DNA from: an uncultured Flavobacteriaceae bacterium
GTDB taxonomy: Bacteria > Bacteroidota > Bacteroidia > Flavobacteriales > Flavobacteriaceae
NCBI GenBank assembly: GCA_947494825.1
Contig: CANLWN010000003.1
Location: forward strand, 434,001-498,000
Length of the DNA: 64,000 bases
Reading direction: 5' to 3'
In this document: positions 52,785 to 61,427 of the stretch, one piece after another
How positions within the stretch are numbered: position 1 is the stretch's first letter
How the letters are laid out: every line of letters starts with the position of its first letter
Position numbers and translations under genes: made by a program
Notes under the pieces: generated by a model
Told to the model about the DNA's origin: nothing
Databases searched by the model: none
Seen by the model: only the letters and a program-made list of their open reading frames with translations

Positions 52785-53714
52785 TCAAGGCGCGTTCAAT
52801 CCCTGACTCGTCAAAAGCGCTTTTCGCCCTGGGTGCTTATCCAGCACGTATCGCATACGCGCAATTTGGTCCAGGGTAAAAATGCTCATGACATCATCGT
52901 CCGAGTAGTTCATATAGTTGCCGATCATGATGGTTTCTCCTGCACAGCCCGCAAAGGCCTCCCGGCCAAAAACGGTTTTGTCCACCGCCGGGGTGTCATC
53001 ACAATAATCGTTAAACGCGCAGTCCTTGCCGCCCCAAGTATGGAGCAAACCCAGGTAGTGCCCCATTTCGTGGGTCAAGGTCCTCCCCCATCGCGCATGG
53101 CAATCGATATCCGATTCCCCAAAATGGTTCCAGTTAACCAGTATGCCCTCGGCATCCCCGGGTCCTGGAAGGGACAGCAACTCGGTCCCGGGCAGATCGG
53201 TGTCCGGCCCTGACGCTTCTCCCAGTACCACACATTTGGCGTCATCGGGCAAGGGCGTGGTCCAGATATTGATGTATTGGTTCGGGGCCCAATAACTGTA
53301 TTGTGCAAAATGATTGACGTTATAGCCCAAGTTGGGCTTCGCAACGCTCGAAGTATCGATCCGCACAATGCCCGTACTGGCCTCCCCATCGGGATTTTGT
53401 CTCGCCAGTCTGAATTCGATACGGGCGTCCCCCCCGTCCGGATGCTCATTGAATCCGCGGGTACCCTGCTTTCTTCTAAAATCCTCATTGAGGATCTCGA
53501 TCTGTCTGGCAATCCGTTCCGCGGATAGGTTGGGCCCTTCTCCCAATGGCTCCCCATTGTGCAGCACATGGACCACCACGGGAAGGTACAAAAGCTCCGC
53601 CACGGGATCGGGGTCGGGGTTGGGCACTACCGGCGCCAACTCCTCTGCATCGCCCGAACAGGAAAGCAGTCCGACCAAAACGGTTAGGCATAGGGCCATG
53701 AGTCCTTTCTTCAT
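52785..53714 (-). CDS. M43-family zinc metallopeptidase lipoprotein
   Basis: From the ATG at 53714 the protein has 309 residues. A lipoprotein signal (LCLTVLVGLLSCSGDAEE, Cys near 19) is followed by a pappalysin/cytophagalysin-type M43 domain with zinc motif HEMGHYLGLLH (H215, E216, H219, H225) and Met-turn region NYMNYSDDDVMSIFTLDQIARM. Likely a secreted or surface protease. The in-frame extension upstream to 53906 is unlike any signal and is rejected. It is divergent from the BNR-propeller gene. Confidence 0.9.
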   Translation of the reverse strand: MKKGLMALCLTVLVGLLSCSGDAEELAPVVPNPDPDPVAELLYLPVVVHVLHNGEPLGEGPNLSAERIARQIEILNEDFRRKQGTRGFNEHPDGGDARIEFRLARQNPDGEASTGIVRIDTSSVAKPNLGYNVNHFAQYSYWAPNQYINIWTTPLPDDAKCVVLGEASGPDTDLPGTELLSLPGPGDAEGILVNWNHFGESDIDCHARWGRTLTHEMGHYLGLLHTWGGKDCAFNDYCDDTPAVDKTVFGREAFAGCAGETIMIGNYMNYSDDDVMSIFTLDQIARMRYVLDKHPGRKALLTSQGLNAP

Positions 53715-53912
53715 CGGTTTGTTTTTATTCACTTCTTCTAGATGGGCAAAATAAAGGGGGTTGCTTTCCATAGCCAAAATTTTTAAGATTTTTAACGCGA
53801 GTTTAGTATTGTTTTGATTTCCAAGGGATAACGCCATATTCATATCACCAGGGTATTGGTGAACAGCTTCACATATTTGCTTATATTTAGTTGAAAATCC
53901 AACCAATATAAT

Positions 53913-56900
53913 ATGAAGACTGTTTCCTTGTTCCTGCTGGCCCTTTTGTTATACCCCCTTGGCACACCTGCACAAAAAAGAAAAAAGAAGGAGCAACCGC
54001 CCAAGGTGGTGCTCCAGGACTCCCTTTTCCACGGACTTAAGTGGCGTAATATCGGTCCCTTTCGCGGGGGGCGCAGTGTAGCCTCTACCGGAGTGGTAGG
54101 GCAGCCCATGACCTATTACATGGGCAGCACCGGAGGCGGTATTTGGAAGACCGTGGATGATGGCATCACTTGGAAAAATGTATCGGACGATTTTATCAAG
54201 ACCGGAACGGTAGGTGCCCTGACAGTGGCAGAGAGCAACCCCAATATTGTGGTCGCCGGTATGGGCGAACACGCCGCACGGGGGGTAATGACCTCTATGG
54301 GAGACGGGGTCTACAAATCCACCGACGCCGGAAAGACCTGGACCCATATGGGACTGGACAAAACGCGTCATATCTCGGATGTGGTCATTCATCCGAAGAA
54401 TCCCGATATCATCTTTGTTGCCGCGCAGGGAGCACAGTATGGCACCACGGAGGAACGGGGCATCTATAGGTCCCAAGACGGGGGGAACAGTTGGGAAAGG
54501 GTGCTGTTCGTAGATACCCAGACAGGAGCGTCCTCGCTCTCCATGGATATGAACAATCCGCTGATCCTCTATGCTGCGCTCTGGCAGCACCGACGTTATC
54601 CCTGGACCATGGAATCCGGGGGCGCAGCTTCGGGCCTTTACAAATCTACCGATGGAGGCAGTACATGGGATAAAATGGAAGAGGGTCTACCCAAGGAATT
54701 CGGCAAGGTGGGCATTTCGGTCTCCCGTGCCAATCCGGAACGTGTCTTTGCCGTTATCGAGGCCGAAGGCAAGGAAGGCGGCGTCTATCGCTCCGATGAT
54801 GCTGGTAAAAAATGGAAGCAGATCAACAAGGACCGGGTGAATATTGCCCGTTCCTGGTACTATATGGAAATCTATGCCGACCCTCAGGACGAAAACCGGG
54901 TCTATGTGCTCAACGCCCCGGTCATGAAATCCATTGACGGGGGAAAGACCTTTAGCAATCTGCCCACCCCCCACGGCGATAACCATCATTTATGGATACA
55001 TCCTTACGATAATTCCAAGATGATCAATTCCAATGACGGGGGCGCCAATATTTCCAACAATGGGGGCAAAAGCTGGAGCCCCCAAACCAATCAGCCTACC
55101 GCACAGTTCTACCGGGTCATTACGGACCATCTGGTCCCTTACAACGTATACGGGGGGCAGCAGGACAATTCGGCCATAGCCATTGCCAGCCGCACCAACG
55201 ATAGCGGTATCGATTGGAAGGATTGGTACTCCGTTGCCGGTTGTGAAAGTGCCTATCTCGCCTTTGATCCCGATCGACCCGATATTATTTATGGCGGTTG
55301 TTACCAGGGGATTATTGAAAAATGGGTGAAAGCCTCCAAGGAGGGCAAGCCCATAAAGGAATATCCAGAGCTTGCCCTGGGTAATGCCCCGGAGGATTTT
55401 AAGTACCGGTACAATTGGAACGCTCCGATCATCAGTTCCCCGCACGACCGTAACACCATCTATCACGCGGGCAATGTGGTCTTCAAAACTACCGATGGGG
55501 GAAACAGCTGGGACGTGGTGAGTCCGGACCTCACCCGTAACGATAAAAGCAAGCATGGTCCCGGTGGCGGACCCTATACCAATGAGGCGGCCGGTGGGGA
55601 AAACTACAATACCATAATGTACCTGACGGCCTCACCGCATGAGGAAGGGGTCATTTGGGCAGGCTCTGATGATGGCCTGATCCATATTACCCGGGATGGC
55701 GGCAAAAATTGGGAAAACGTTACTCCAGAAGGCCTTGCCGAGGGCATTGTAAACAGCATAGAGGTATCCCCGCACGACCCGGCAACGGCTTACGCCGTGG
55801 TCATGCGCTATAAATTTCTGGACCTAAAACCCTATATCTTTAAAACTTCGGACTACGGAAAAAGCTGGACCAAGATCGTCAACGGTTTCTCCGACGAACA
55901 CACTTTTGTACGGGTGGTCCGTGAGGATAAGAAGGTAAAGGGGCTATTGTACGCCGGTACGGAAACCGGGCTCTATCTGTCCTTTGACGATGGTGAGAAT
56001 TGGCAGTCCCTTCAATTGAACCTTCCGCCCGTCCCCATCAATGACCTGGTTATCCGGGACAATGATCTTGTGGTGGCCACGGCAGGCCGTTCCTTTTGGA
56101 TCTTGGATGATATCGCTGCCCTACAGCACCGCGTACCCCCCAACAAGACCGTGACCCTATTCCCACCTAAGGACACCTATCTGATTTTTGGCGGGAGCAG
56201 CGAGAAACCCGTTCCCGGTCTGGGACAAAACCCCAAACAAGGGGTTACCTTTGATTACCACCTGGACAAGGATGCGGATAGCCTGGACCTAAAATTGGAA
56301 GTCTGGGACAAGGACAAACTGCTGCGGACCCTGACCAATAAAAAACCTAAGGACTTCAAATCCTGGCCAGGCGGACCTTCAAAACCGGCGGTACTGCCCT
56401 CCAAAAAGGGATACAACCGCTATACTTGGGATTTTAGAAGGGAAAGCCTGCCTGCGGTGGACAAGGTTTTTGTATTTGGCAACTATGGGGGAGGTAGAAT
56501 CGGTCCGGGAAGTTATACCTTAAAACTGAGCCTTGAAGGATCCACTTCCGAAACCGAGGTACGGGTATTGCCCAATCCAAAAGTAGCGGCTACCCAAGCA
56601 GATTTTGAGGAACAGCAAGCCTTACTCGTTCAAATAACCGAGACCGTGGAGGATATTCACAAGTCCGTGAACCAAATGCGATCTGCCAAATCACAGTTGG
56701 AAGCCTATGCCAAGCTGCTGAAGGACCGTTCCGGGGCAGATAGCCTCATTAAAAAAGGAAAGGCCCTGATAAAACGGATAGATAGCTGGGAGCAGAGTCT
56801 CATACAGCCCGAGCAAAAGACCTTTCAGGACGTCATTAATTACAACAACCAACTTAATGCGGAACTCATGTACCTAAAGGGCTTTGTGGATACCGCGGAA

Positions 56901-57059
56901 CCCAAGGTGACCGAGGGGGCCAAGGAACGTCTAAAGGACCTGTTGGCAGATTGGGCCGTTTACGAAAAGGAGCGGGATGCCATTGTAAGCAAGGAAATGG
57001 CGGCCTATAATCAGTTGTTTAAGACGCTGGAACTACCTGCCATACTGCTGAAGGAATGA
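53913..57059 (+). CDS. Large secreted BNR/sortilin-type beta-propeller protein
   Basis: A 1048-residue secreted protein with a signal peptide (1-19) and many BNR/Asp-box-type turns (STDGGSTWD, SIDGGKTFSN, TTDGGNSWDVV, TRDGGKNWENV, FDDGENWQSL), as in VPS10/sortilin-like and exo-sialidase propellers. Residues up to about 740 are propellers; a beta-sandwich region follows, and about 890-1048 is helical. Such proteins are abundant in marine Bacteroidota and may bind or process exported peptides or glycans. No catalytic residues are evident. Confidence 0.9.
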   Translation: MKTVSLFLLALLLYPLGTPAQKRKKKEQPPKVVLQDSLFHGLKWRNIGPFRGGRSVASTGVVGQPMTYYMGSTGGGIWKTVDDGITWKNVSDDFIKTGTVGALTVAESNPNIVVAGMGEHAARGVMTSMGDGVYKSTDAGKTWTHMGLDKTRHISDVVIHPKNPDIIFVAAQGAQYGTTEERGIYRSQDGGNSWERVLFVDTQTGASSLSMDMNNPLILYAALWQHRRYPWTMESGGAASGLYKSTDGGSTWDKMEEGLPKEFGKVGISVSRANPERVFAVIEAEGKEGGVYRSDDAGKKWKQINKDRVNIARSWYYMEIYADPQDENRVYVLNAPVMKSIDGGKTFSNLPTPHGDNHHLWIHPYDNSKMINSNDGGANISNNGGKSWSPQTNQPTAQFYRVITDHLVPYNVYGGQQDNSAIAIASRTNDSGIDWKDWYSVAGCESAYLAFDPDRPDIIYGGCYQGIIEKWVKASKEGKPIKEYPELALGNAPEDFKYRYNWNAPIISSPHDRNTIYHAGNVVFKTTDGGNSWDVVSPDLTRNDKSKHGPGGGPYTNEAAGGENYNTIMYLTASPHEEGVIWAGSDDGLIHITRDGGKNWENVTPEGLAEGIVNSIEVSPHDPATAYAVVMRYKFLDLKPYIFKTSDYGKSWTKIVNGFSDEHTFVRVVREDKKVKGLLYAGTETGLYLSFDDGENWQSLQLNLPPVPINDLVIRDNDLVVATAGRSFWILDDIAALQHRVPPNKTVTLFPPKDTYLIFGGSSEKPVPGLGQNPKQGVTFDYHLDKDADSLDLKLEVWDKDKLLRTLTNKKPKDFKSWPGGPSKPAVLPSKKGYNRYTWDFRRESLPAVDKVFVFGNYGGGRIGPGSYTLKLSLEGSTSETEVRVLPNPKVAATQADFEEQQALLVQITETVEDIHKSVNQMRSAKSQLEAYAKLLKDRSGADSLIKKGKALIKRIDSWEQSLIQPEQKTFQDVINYNNQLNAELMYLKGFVDTAEPKVTEGAKERLKDLLADWAVYEKERDAIVSKEMAAYNQLFKTLELPAILLKE

Positions 57060-57133
57060 TTTCGTAAGGGTTATGCGGATAAGGTTCCAACCCTTTGGAA
57101 CCTTTCGGAATTTTTCAATTTTCAAGAAAAAAA

Positions 57134-57164
57134 TTTGTATATCCGATTTTGTTTGTTACTTTTG
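57134..57164 (+). promoter_or_regulatory. Promoter of the ABC/GntR operon
   Basis: TTTG (57134-57137) and TACTTTTG (57157-57164) are exact -33 and -7 boxes separated by 19 bases. This is the best-formed promoter seen in the window. Transcription is expected to start near 57170. Confidence 0.8.
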
Positions 57165-57166
57165 AC

Positions 57167-57188
57167 GTGTACTAGATGACTAATACAC
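57167..57188. promoter_or_regulatory. Candidate YtrA-type GntR operator
   Basis: GTGTACTA and TAATACAC flank GATGAC: arms of 8 with one mismatch. It covers the predicted transcription start and the first ATG. The GntR (YtrA-like) regulator encoded at the end of the same operon is the likely binder, giving negative autoregulation. Confidence 0.6.
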
Positions 57189-58045
57189 TAATCATGATAG
57201 CGATCAACCACTTGCGATTTCATTATCCCAAGGACAAAATGGTTCTTAACAATATCTCCCTGGAGCTGGAGTCTGGCAATATTTATGGGCTTTTTGGAAA
57301 AAACGGGGAAGGAAAAAGTACCTTGATCAAAATCATGGCGGGCCTGTTGTACCCCAAGACCGGAAGTTGTTTGGTCATGGGTGAACGCTCCGAGCGCAGA
57401 ACGGTCAAAGGCCTACAGGAAATTTTTATCGTACCCGAGGAATTTGAACTGCCCGGAATTCGGATTGCTTCCTACGCGCGGATCAATGCCCCTTTTTATC
57501 CCAACTTCTCCAAAGACCGTTTTAATGCGCTGTTGGAGGAATTTAAGCTGGGCCCACACGAAAGAATCGGTCGCTTATCCTTTGGGCAAAAGAAAAAAGT
57601 ACTCATCGCCTTCGGTATCGCTGCCAACACCAAAGTGTTGTTGATGGACGAGCCCACCAACGGACTGGACATCCCCTCCAAAAGCCAGTTCAGAAAAATC
57701 ATGGCCTCCGCCGTAGATCAGGGAAAGTGTATTGTAATCTCTACACACCAGGTAAGGGATCTGCACAGCCTGATCAATCACGTAGTCATCCTGGACAATG
57801 CGGGGCTTGTATTTGACCGTTCTCTATACGAGGTCTCCGAAGGCCTATGGTTTGGAAAGGCCCAAGCGGACGACACCGAGCACCTCATCTTTTCCGAGGC
57901 TTCCTTTGGTGGAAAATCAGTCCTTCCCCGGGCCCATAGGGACGAAACGGAAGTAGATTTGGAATTGTTGTTCAATGCTGTGTTAACGACCCCGGAACAA
58001 ATAAATCAAGCATTAAACATAGCGACCCATGGCACCACAGTTTAA
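57176..58045 (+). CDS. ABC transporter ATP-binding protein
   Basis: A 289-residue ATPase: Walker A GKNGEGKST (41-49 by this start), a Q-loop region, a signature LSFGQKKKV (a variant of LSGGQ), Walker B VLLMDEPTNGLD and the switch His in STHQVRD. The start may instead be the ATG at 57194 (MIAINHLRFHYP), because the predicted transcript begins close to 57176 and would leave that first ATG without a leader. It pairs with the permease that follows, overlapping it by 17 bases. Substrate unknown. Confidence 0.9.
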   Translation: MTNTLIMIAINHLRFHYPKDKMVLNNISLELESGNIYGLFGKNGEGKSTLIKIMAGLLYPKTGSCLVMGERSERRTVKGLQEIFIVPEEFELPGIRIASYARINAPFYPNFSKDRFNALLEEFKLGPHERIGRLSFGQKKKVLIAFGIAANTKVLLMDEPTNGLDIPSKSQFRKIMASAVDQGKCIVISTHQVRDLHSLINHVVILDNAGLVFDRSLYEVSEGLWFGKAQADDTEHLIFSEASFGGKSVLPRAHRDETEVDLELLFNAVLTTPEQINQALNIATHGTTV

Positions 58046-58781
58046 TCCAAAGCGTATCGGCCATTTTATCTATCGGGACCTTGTGCTGCTCAAGGGAACC
58101 TTGATTACCAGCCTTTCTGTGGCCGGTGGTGCGTTGTTTCTCTTTAGCCTGTTCGCTATGATTAGGGACAAAAACCTTACGGACGGGGAGTTTACGGGCA
58201 TTTTTGGTCTATTTTATATTCTAACGGGACTGGTGTTCACCTTTGCCATTTTTAGGGAGGCACAGCACAAAAAAATGGACCATTTGTACTTCGCCCTTCC
58301 GGTGTCCCCCTTGGAGCGCCTCATCGGTGCGTGGTTTGCCACGACTGTGCTCTACACACTGCTGTTCTCGATAGTGGCTCCCCTAATCGGGCAGTTTGCC
58401 ATTTTGGTGGGCAGTGTTGTTTTCGGGGCGAATTTTCATTTGCTGTCCCTTTTTCAAGAGGCATACTGGCAGGTGGTGAAGGTTTACTTTTTTATTCATC
58501 CGGTCTTTTTGTTGGGTGCCATTGCCTTTGGCAAAAACCGGGTAGGCAAGACCTTGCTCTTCCTGGTCCTTCTGGTCTTGGGGGTGTTGTTTTACAATAT
58601 GTTGCTCTACGGCATCCTCAATCACGGCCATGGGGTGTTTGACGATGATGCCTTGGCCTCGTATGCCTTTGACAGTGCCAAAAGTGATTTTGTCGGAGCC
58701 GGTATTGTTTTGTTCGCCGGCATATTGGGACCCGTACTATTGTTAACGGCATATGTAAAGATGGTGGAAAAGGAAGTATAA
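58029..58781 (+). CDS. ABC-2-type transporter permease
   Basis: A 250-residue membrane protein with about six hydrophobic segments (near 25-50, 60-80, 100-135, 150-175, 180-200, 220-245), starting MAPQFNPKRIGHFIYRDLVLLKG. No periplasmic binding protein is encoded nearby, so this is likely an exporter or a stress/antibiotic-related YtrA-type system. It overlaps the ATPase by 17 bases and ends 2 bases before the GntR gene. Confidence 0.87.
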   Translation: MAPQFNPKRIGHFIYRDLVLLKGTLITSLSVAGGALFLFSLFAMIRDKNLTDGEFTGIFGLFYILTGLVFTFAIFREAQHKKMDHLYFALPVSPLERLIGAWFATTVLYTLLFSIVAPLIGQFAILVGSVVFGANFHLLSLFQEAYWQVVKVYFFIHPVFLLGAIAFGKNRVGKTLLFLVLLVLGVLFYNMLLYGILNHGHGVFDDDALASYAFDSAKSDFVGAGIVLFAGILGPVLLLTAYVKMVEKEV

Positions 58782-58783
58782 CT

Positions 58784-59164
58784 ATGGATTTTGACAATAG
58801 CAAACCTATTTATTTGCAGATAGTGGACTTCTTTTACGAAAACATCCTGATACGAAGGTGGCAGGACAACGAGCGGATTCCCTCGGTCCGTGAGATTGCC
58901 GTGATGGTCGAGGTAAATCCCAATACCGCCATACGTGCCTTTACCCATTTGCAGGAGCAAGAGGTGATTTACAACAAAAGGGGAATCGGGTATTTTGTCT
59001 CGGAAAACGGCTATGGGAAAGTACTGAATATTAAGAAAAAGGAATTTATGGGAGAGGTACTCCCCGATGTGTTCAAAAAAATGCGCTTGTTGGATATCAG
59101 CTTTGAAGAAGTAAGGCACGCATTTGACCAACAGAAAAATGAAACGGACCATGAAAAAAAGTAA
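58784..59164 (+). CDS. GntR-family transcriptional regulator (YtrA subfamily)
   Basis: A 126-residue protein with an N-terminal GntR winged helix (about 8-75: DFDNSKPIYLQIVDFFYENILIRRWQDNERIPSVREIAVMVEVNPNTAIRAF) and only a short helical C-terminal part (75-126). YtrA regulators have this truncated layout and are encoded with ABC transporters they repress. The candidate operator at the operon start (57167-57188) is consistent with autoregulation. Confidence 0.9.
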   Translation: MDFDNSKPIYLQIVDFFYENILIRRWQDNERIPSVREIAVMVEVNPNTAIRAFTHLQEQEVIYNKRGIGYFVSENGYGKVLNIKKKEFMGEVLPDVFKKMRLLDISFEEVRHAFDQQKNETDHEKK

Positions 59165-59696
59165 TCTGATCATATGGGGTGCCATAGCGGTGGTCTTTAT
59201 TTTTTTCACCGCTTTTCAGCTAAGGGTACATGGCTATGTGCGTAAAGGGGCTCCCAAGGAGGACTTGGGCGATCGGCGAAGCGAGGCACGCACCCTAATG
59301 GATTTTAAAACGTTGTCCGTGGGCAAAGGCCTCCACGTCTATTTTCAACAGGACAGCCTTGGTTCACTGCGCTTGGAAGCTCCGGAAAAGCTGCTGCCCG
59401 AAATCCAGGTGGTGCAAGGCCCCTATACCTTGAACATAACCGGCACCCAGCGGATACGGAAGGTAGATTCAATAAAGATTTTCCTATCCAACCCATTTCT
59501 GGATACCTTAAAAGTGGGCACGCAATCCCACTTTGAAACCAACGGGGTCGTTTGGGGAAAGGAGGTGGTACTGGAATTTGAGGGCAACAGCACGGGGGTA
59601 CTGCAATTGTCCTACACCAGGGTGAAATGTATAGGAAGTTCCGATTCCAAGGTGAAAATCACAGGGGATTCCAAGGAAATCGATTTTTCCAACTAA
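59151..59696 (+). CDS. Membrane-anchored DUF2807/GIN-like beta protein
   Basis: From the ATG at 59151, overlapping the GntR stop, the protein has 181 residues. One membrane segment (about 7-23) anchors a beta-rich domain (about 55-181) with repeating short strands such as LEFEGNSTGVLQLSYTRVKCIGSSDSKVKITGDSKEIDFSN, typical of DUF2807 (GIN) domains. It probably forms a beta-helix on the outside of the inner membrane. Co-transcription with the ABC/GntR operon suggests a function in the same envelope response. Confidence 0.75.
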   Translation: MKKSNLIIWGAIAVVFIFFTAFQLRVHGYVRKGAPKEDLGDRRSEARTLMDFKTLSVGKGLHVYFQQDSLGSLRLEAPEKLLPEIQVVQGPYTLNITGTQRIRKVDSIKIFLSNPFLDTLKVGTQSHFETNGVVWGKEVVLEFEGNSTGVLQLSYTRVKCIGSSDSKVKITGDSKEIDFSN

Positions 59697-59747
59697 AAAA
59701 CAAAACCATTGACAGGCATACCATAATCAAAAAACGAACAATCATTA

Positions 59748-59782
59748 CATCAATCATCAATCAAAAAACGAACATCATGAAT
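59748..59782 (+). repeat. 35-bp leader repeat, copy 1
   Basis: The 35 bases ending with ATGAAT of the DUF4386 gene are identical to 60526-60560 before the DUF2306 gene. They include CATCAATCATCAATC, AAAAAACGAACATC and the ATG plus the next codon. Confidence 0.85.
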
Positions 59783-60484
59783 GCAAACAAAAAATTAGGT
59801 AGAATTATAGGAGTTTTACTGCTAATCGTGGTCATTTCAGGGGCTCCGGGAACCCTGTTAAGAGGACTGTCCCGTTCGCTATACGAGACGCCCGATTTCC
59901 TAGATCAAGTCTCCCAAAATGCGGTGCAAATGCGATTTTCAGTACTTCTGGACATGATTGCAAGCTCCCTTTGGGTGGGGATTTCCATTGTATTGTACCC
60001 GCTGATAAAACAATACCGGCACAGTTTGGCCCTTGCATTTTTCGGGCTTTGGATCGCCAATATTGCCATTACCATCTCTGGCAATATGAGTCATCTGTCC
60101 CTGTTGTCCTTAAGTGAGGAGTATTTGGGGACCGCAGCATCGGACCAGGGTGTTTTAAACGCCATCGGCATGGTAAAAATAGAGGAATATTTTTGGTCCC
60201 ATTTTATGAGCCTCATGCTCTATAGCTCGGCCTCCCTTTTCCTGTTCTACTTTTTCCTTAAGACCCGTTTGGTTCCCCGTTTTTTATCCGTCTGGGGCAT
60301 GGTGGCGGTCAGTGGCGTATTCCTGGCCTGCTGGTCCAACATCTTTGGCCAAAGCGTGCCCATGTACGTATACATGCACAACGGTCTTCATATCATCTCT
60401 CTCATCATATGGCTATTGGTCAGGGGCTTTAACAGCTCCTCTTTGGTCTCCGCACCCACCAGGGCCATGGCCCATGGGGGTTAG
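59777..60484 (+). CDS. DUF4386 domain-containing membrane protein
   Basis: From the ATG at 59777 the protein has 235 residues with six hydrophobic segments (about 9-28, 45-70, 85-110, 125-150, 160-185, 195-220). It fits the DUF4386 pattern (GRIIGVLLLIVVIS, SILWV... FF, and a C-terminal NGLHIISLIIWLLVRGF). Function unknown in the family. The long ORF extension from 59627 overlaps the preceding gene and is rejected because of the shared leader. Confidence 0.83.
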   Translation: MNANKKLGRIIGVLLLIVVISGAPGTLLRGLSRSLYETPDFLDQVSQNAVQMRFSVLLDMIASSLWVGISIVLYPLIKQYRHSLALAFFGLWIANIAITISGNMSHLSLLSLSEEYLGTAASDQGVLNAIGMVKIEEYFWSHFMSLMLYSSASLFLFYFFLKTRLVPRFLSVWGMVAVSGVFLACWSNIFGQSVPMYVYMHNGLHIISLIIWLLVRGFNSSSLVSAPTRAMAHGG

Positions 60485-60525
60485 GGGCCCAAAAGGACAG
60501 TGCTAAGGCAAACATCATCATCAAT

Positions 60526-60560
60526 CATCAATCATCAATCAAAAAACGAACATCATGAAT
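60526..60560 (+). repeat. 35-bp leader repeat, copy 2
   Basis: Identical to 59748-59782. It includes the DUF2306 start codon and second codon; extra ATCA units precede it. Confidence 0.85.
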
Positions 60561-61385
60561 ACAACAGACAGCGGGGTACGTACCGCCCTACCCAGAAAAA
60601 TCGGAGCCGACGCGCTCCTAAATGCCGCAGTTAAGTTTTGGTTTCTGGTCGCAGTCCTCGGCCAATGGATCTTTGTCTATTACGTAAGCGCATTCTATGG
60701 CGGTACTGCGCTGCAAGGGGAATTTGCGCGATGGAACGAAGTACTCCCCCACGGTTATGTTGAGGGCGAGACCATGGGCAATTTGGCCGTGGCCCTGCAT
60801 ATCTTGCTGGCCGTGATCATCATTGTGGGCGGCCCCTTACAACTTATCCCACAGACCCGGACCTATGCCCCTAGCTTTCATCGCTGGAACGGGCGGTTAT
60901 ACGTTATGCTAGCCTTTCTCATCAGCGTAGACGGCCTGTACATGGTATGGACCCGTGGAACCATCTCGGGCTTGGTGGGCGATATCAGTGTCAGCATCAA
61001 TGCCGTACTCATTATGCTCTGTGCTGCCCTGGCCTGGCGCTATGCGGTAGCCAAAAACTTCCCCGTCCATCGACGTTGGACCCTCCGCTTGTTTTTGGTG
61101 GTCAACGGGGTCTGGTTTTTTAGAATCGGCCTTATGTTCTGGCTTTTTGTAAACGGGGCTCCTGTGGGCTTTGATCCCGAAACCTTTCGGGGGCCTTTCC
61201 TTACCTTCCTGGGTTTTGCCCAATACCTTTTGCCCCTGGCCATCCTGGAGCTTTACCTGGCTGCCCAGCGCTGGGGCGGCACCTTGGGCAAAACCACTAT
61301 GGCCATAACTCTTTTTGTCATCACTATGGTAACGGGGGTCGGAATTTTTGCGGCCACCACAGGCATGTGGTTGCCCCGACTCTAA
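60555..61385 (+). CDS. DUF2306 domain-containing membrane protein
   Basis: A 276-residue protein with eight or so hydrophobic segments. The conserved DUF2306 central part includes GNLAVALHILLAVIIIVGGPLQLIP and FHRWNGRLYVMLAFLISVDG with conserved His and Arg, then FPVHRRWTLRLFLVVNGVWFFRIG. DUF2306 proteins are possible membrane redox or haem proteins because of the His residues, but no function is fixed. It has the same leader as the DUF4386 gene and the two are likely co-regulated at translation. Confidence 0.85.
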   Translation: MNTTDSGVRTALPRKIGADALLNAAVKFWFLVAVLGQWIFVYYVSAFYGGTALQGEFARWNEVLPHGYVEGETMGNLAVALHILLAVIIIVGGPLQLIPQTRTYAPSFHRWNGRLYVMLAFLISVDGLYMVWTRGTISGLVGDISVSINAVLIMLCAALAWRYAVAKNFPVHRRWTLRLFLVVNGVWFFRIGLMFWLFVNGAPVGFDPETFRGPFLTFLGFAQYLLPLAILELYLAAQRWGGTLGKTTMAITLFVITMVTGVGIFAATTGMWLPRL

Positions 61386-61427
61386 CTTTTGCCCCCCATA
61401 TCACTTCAACTAAAAAATCGTAGAAAA

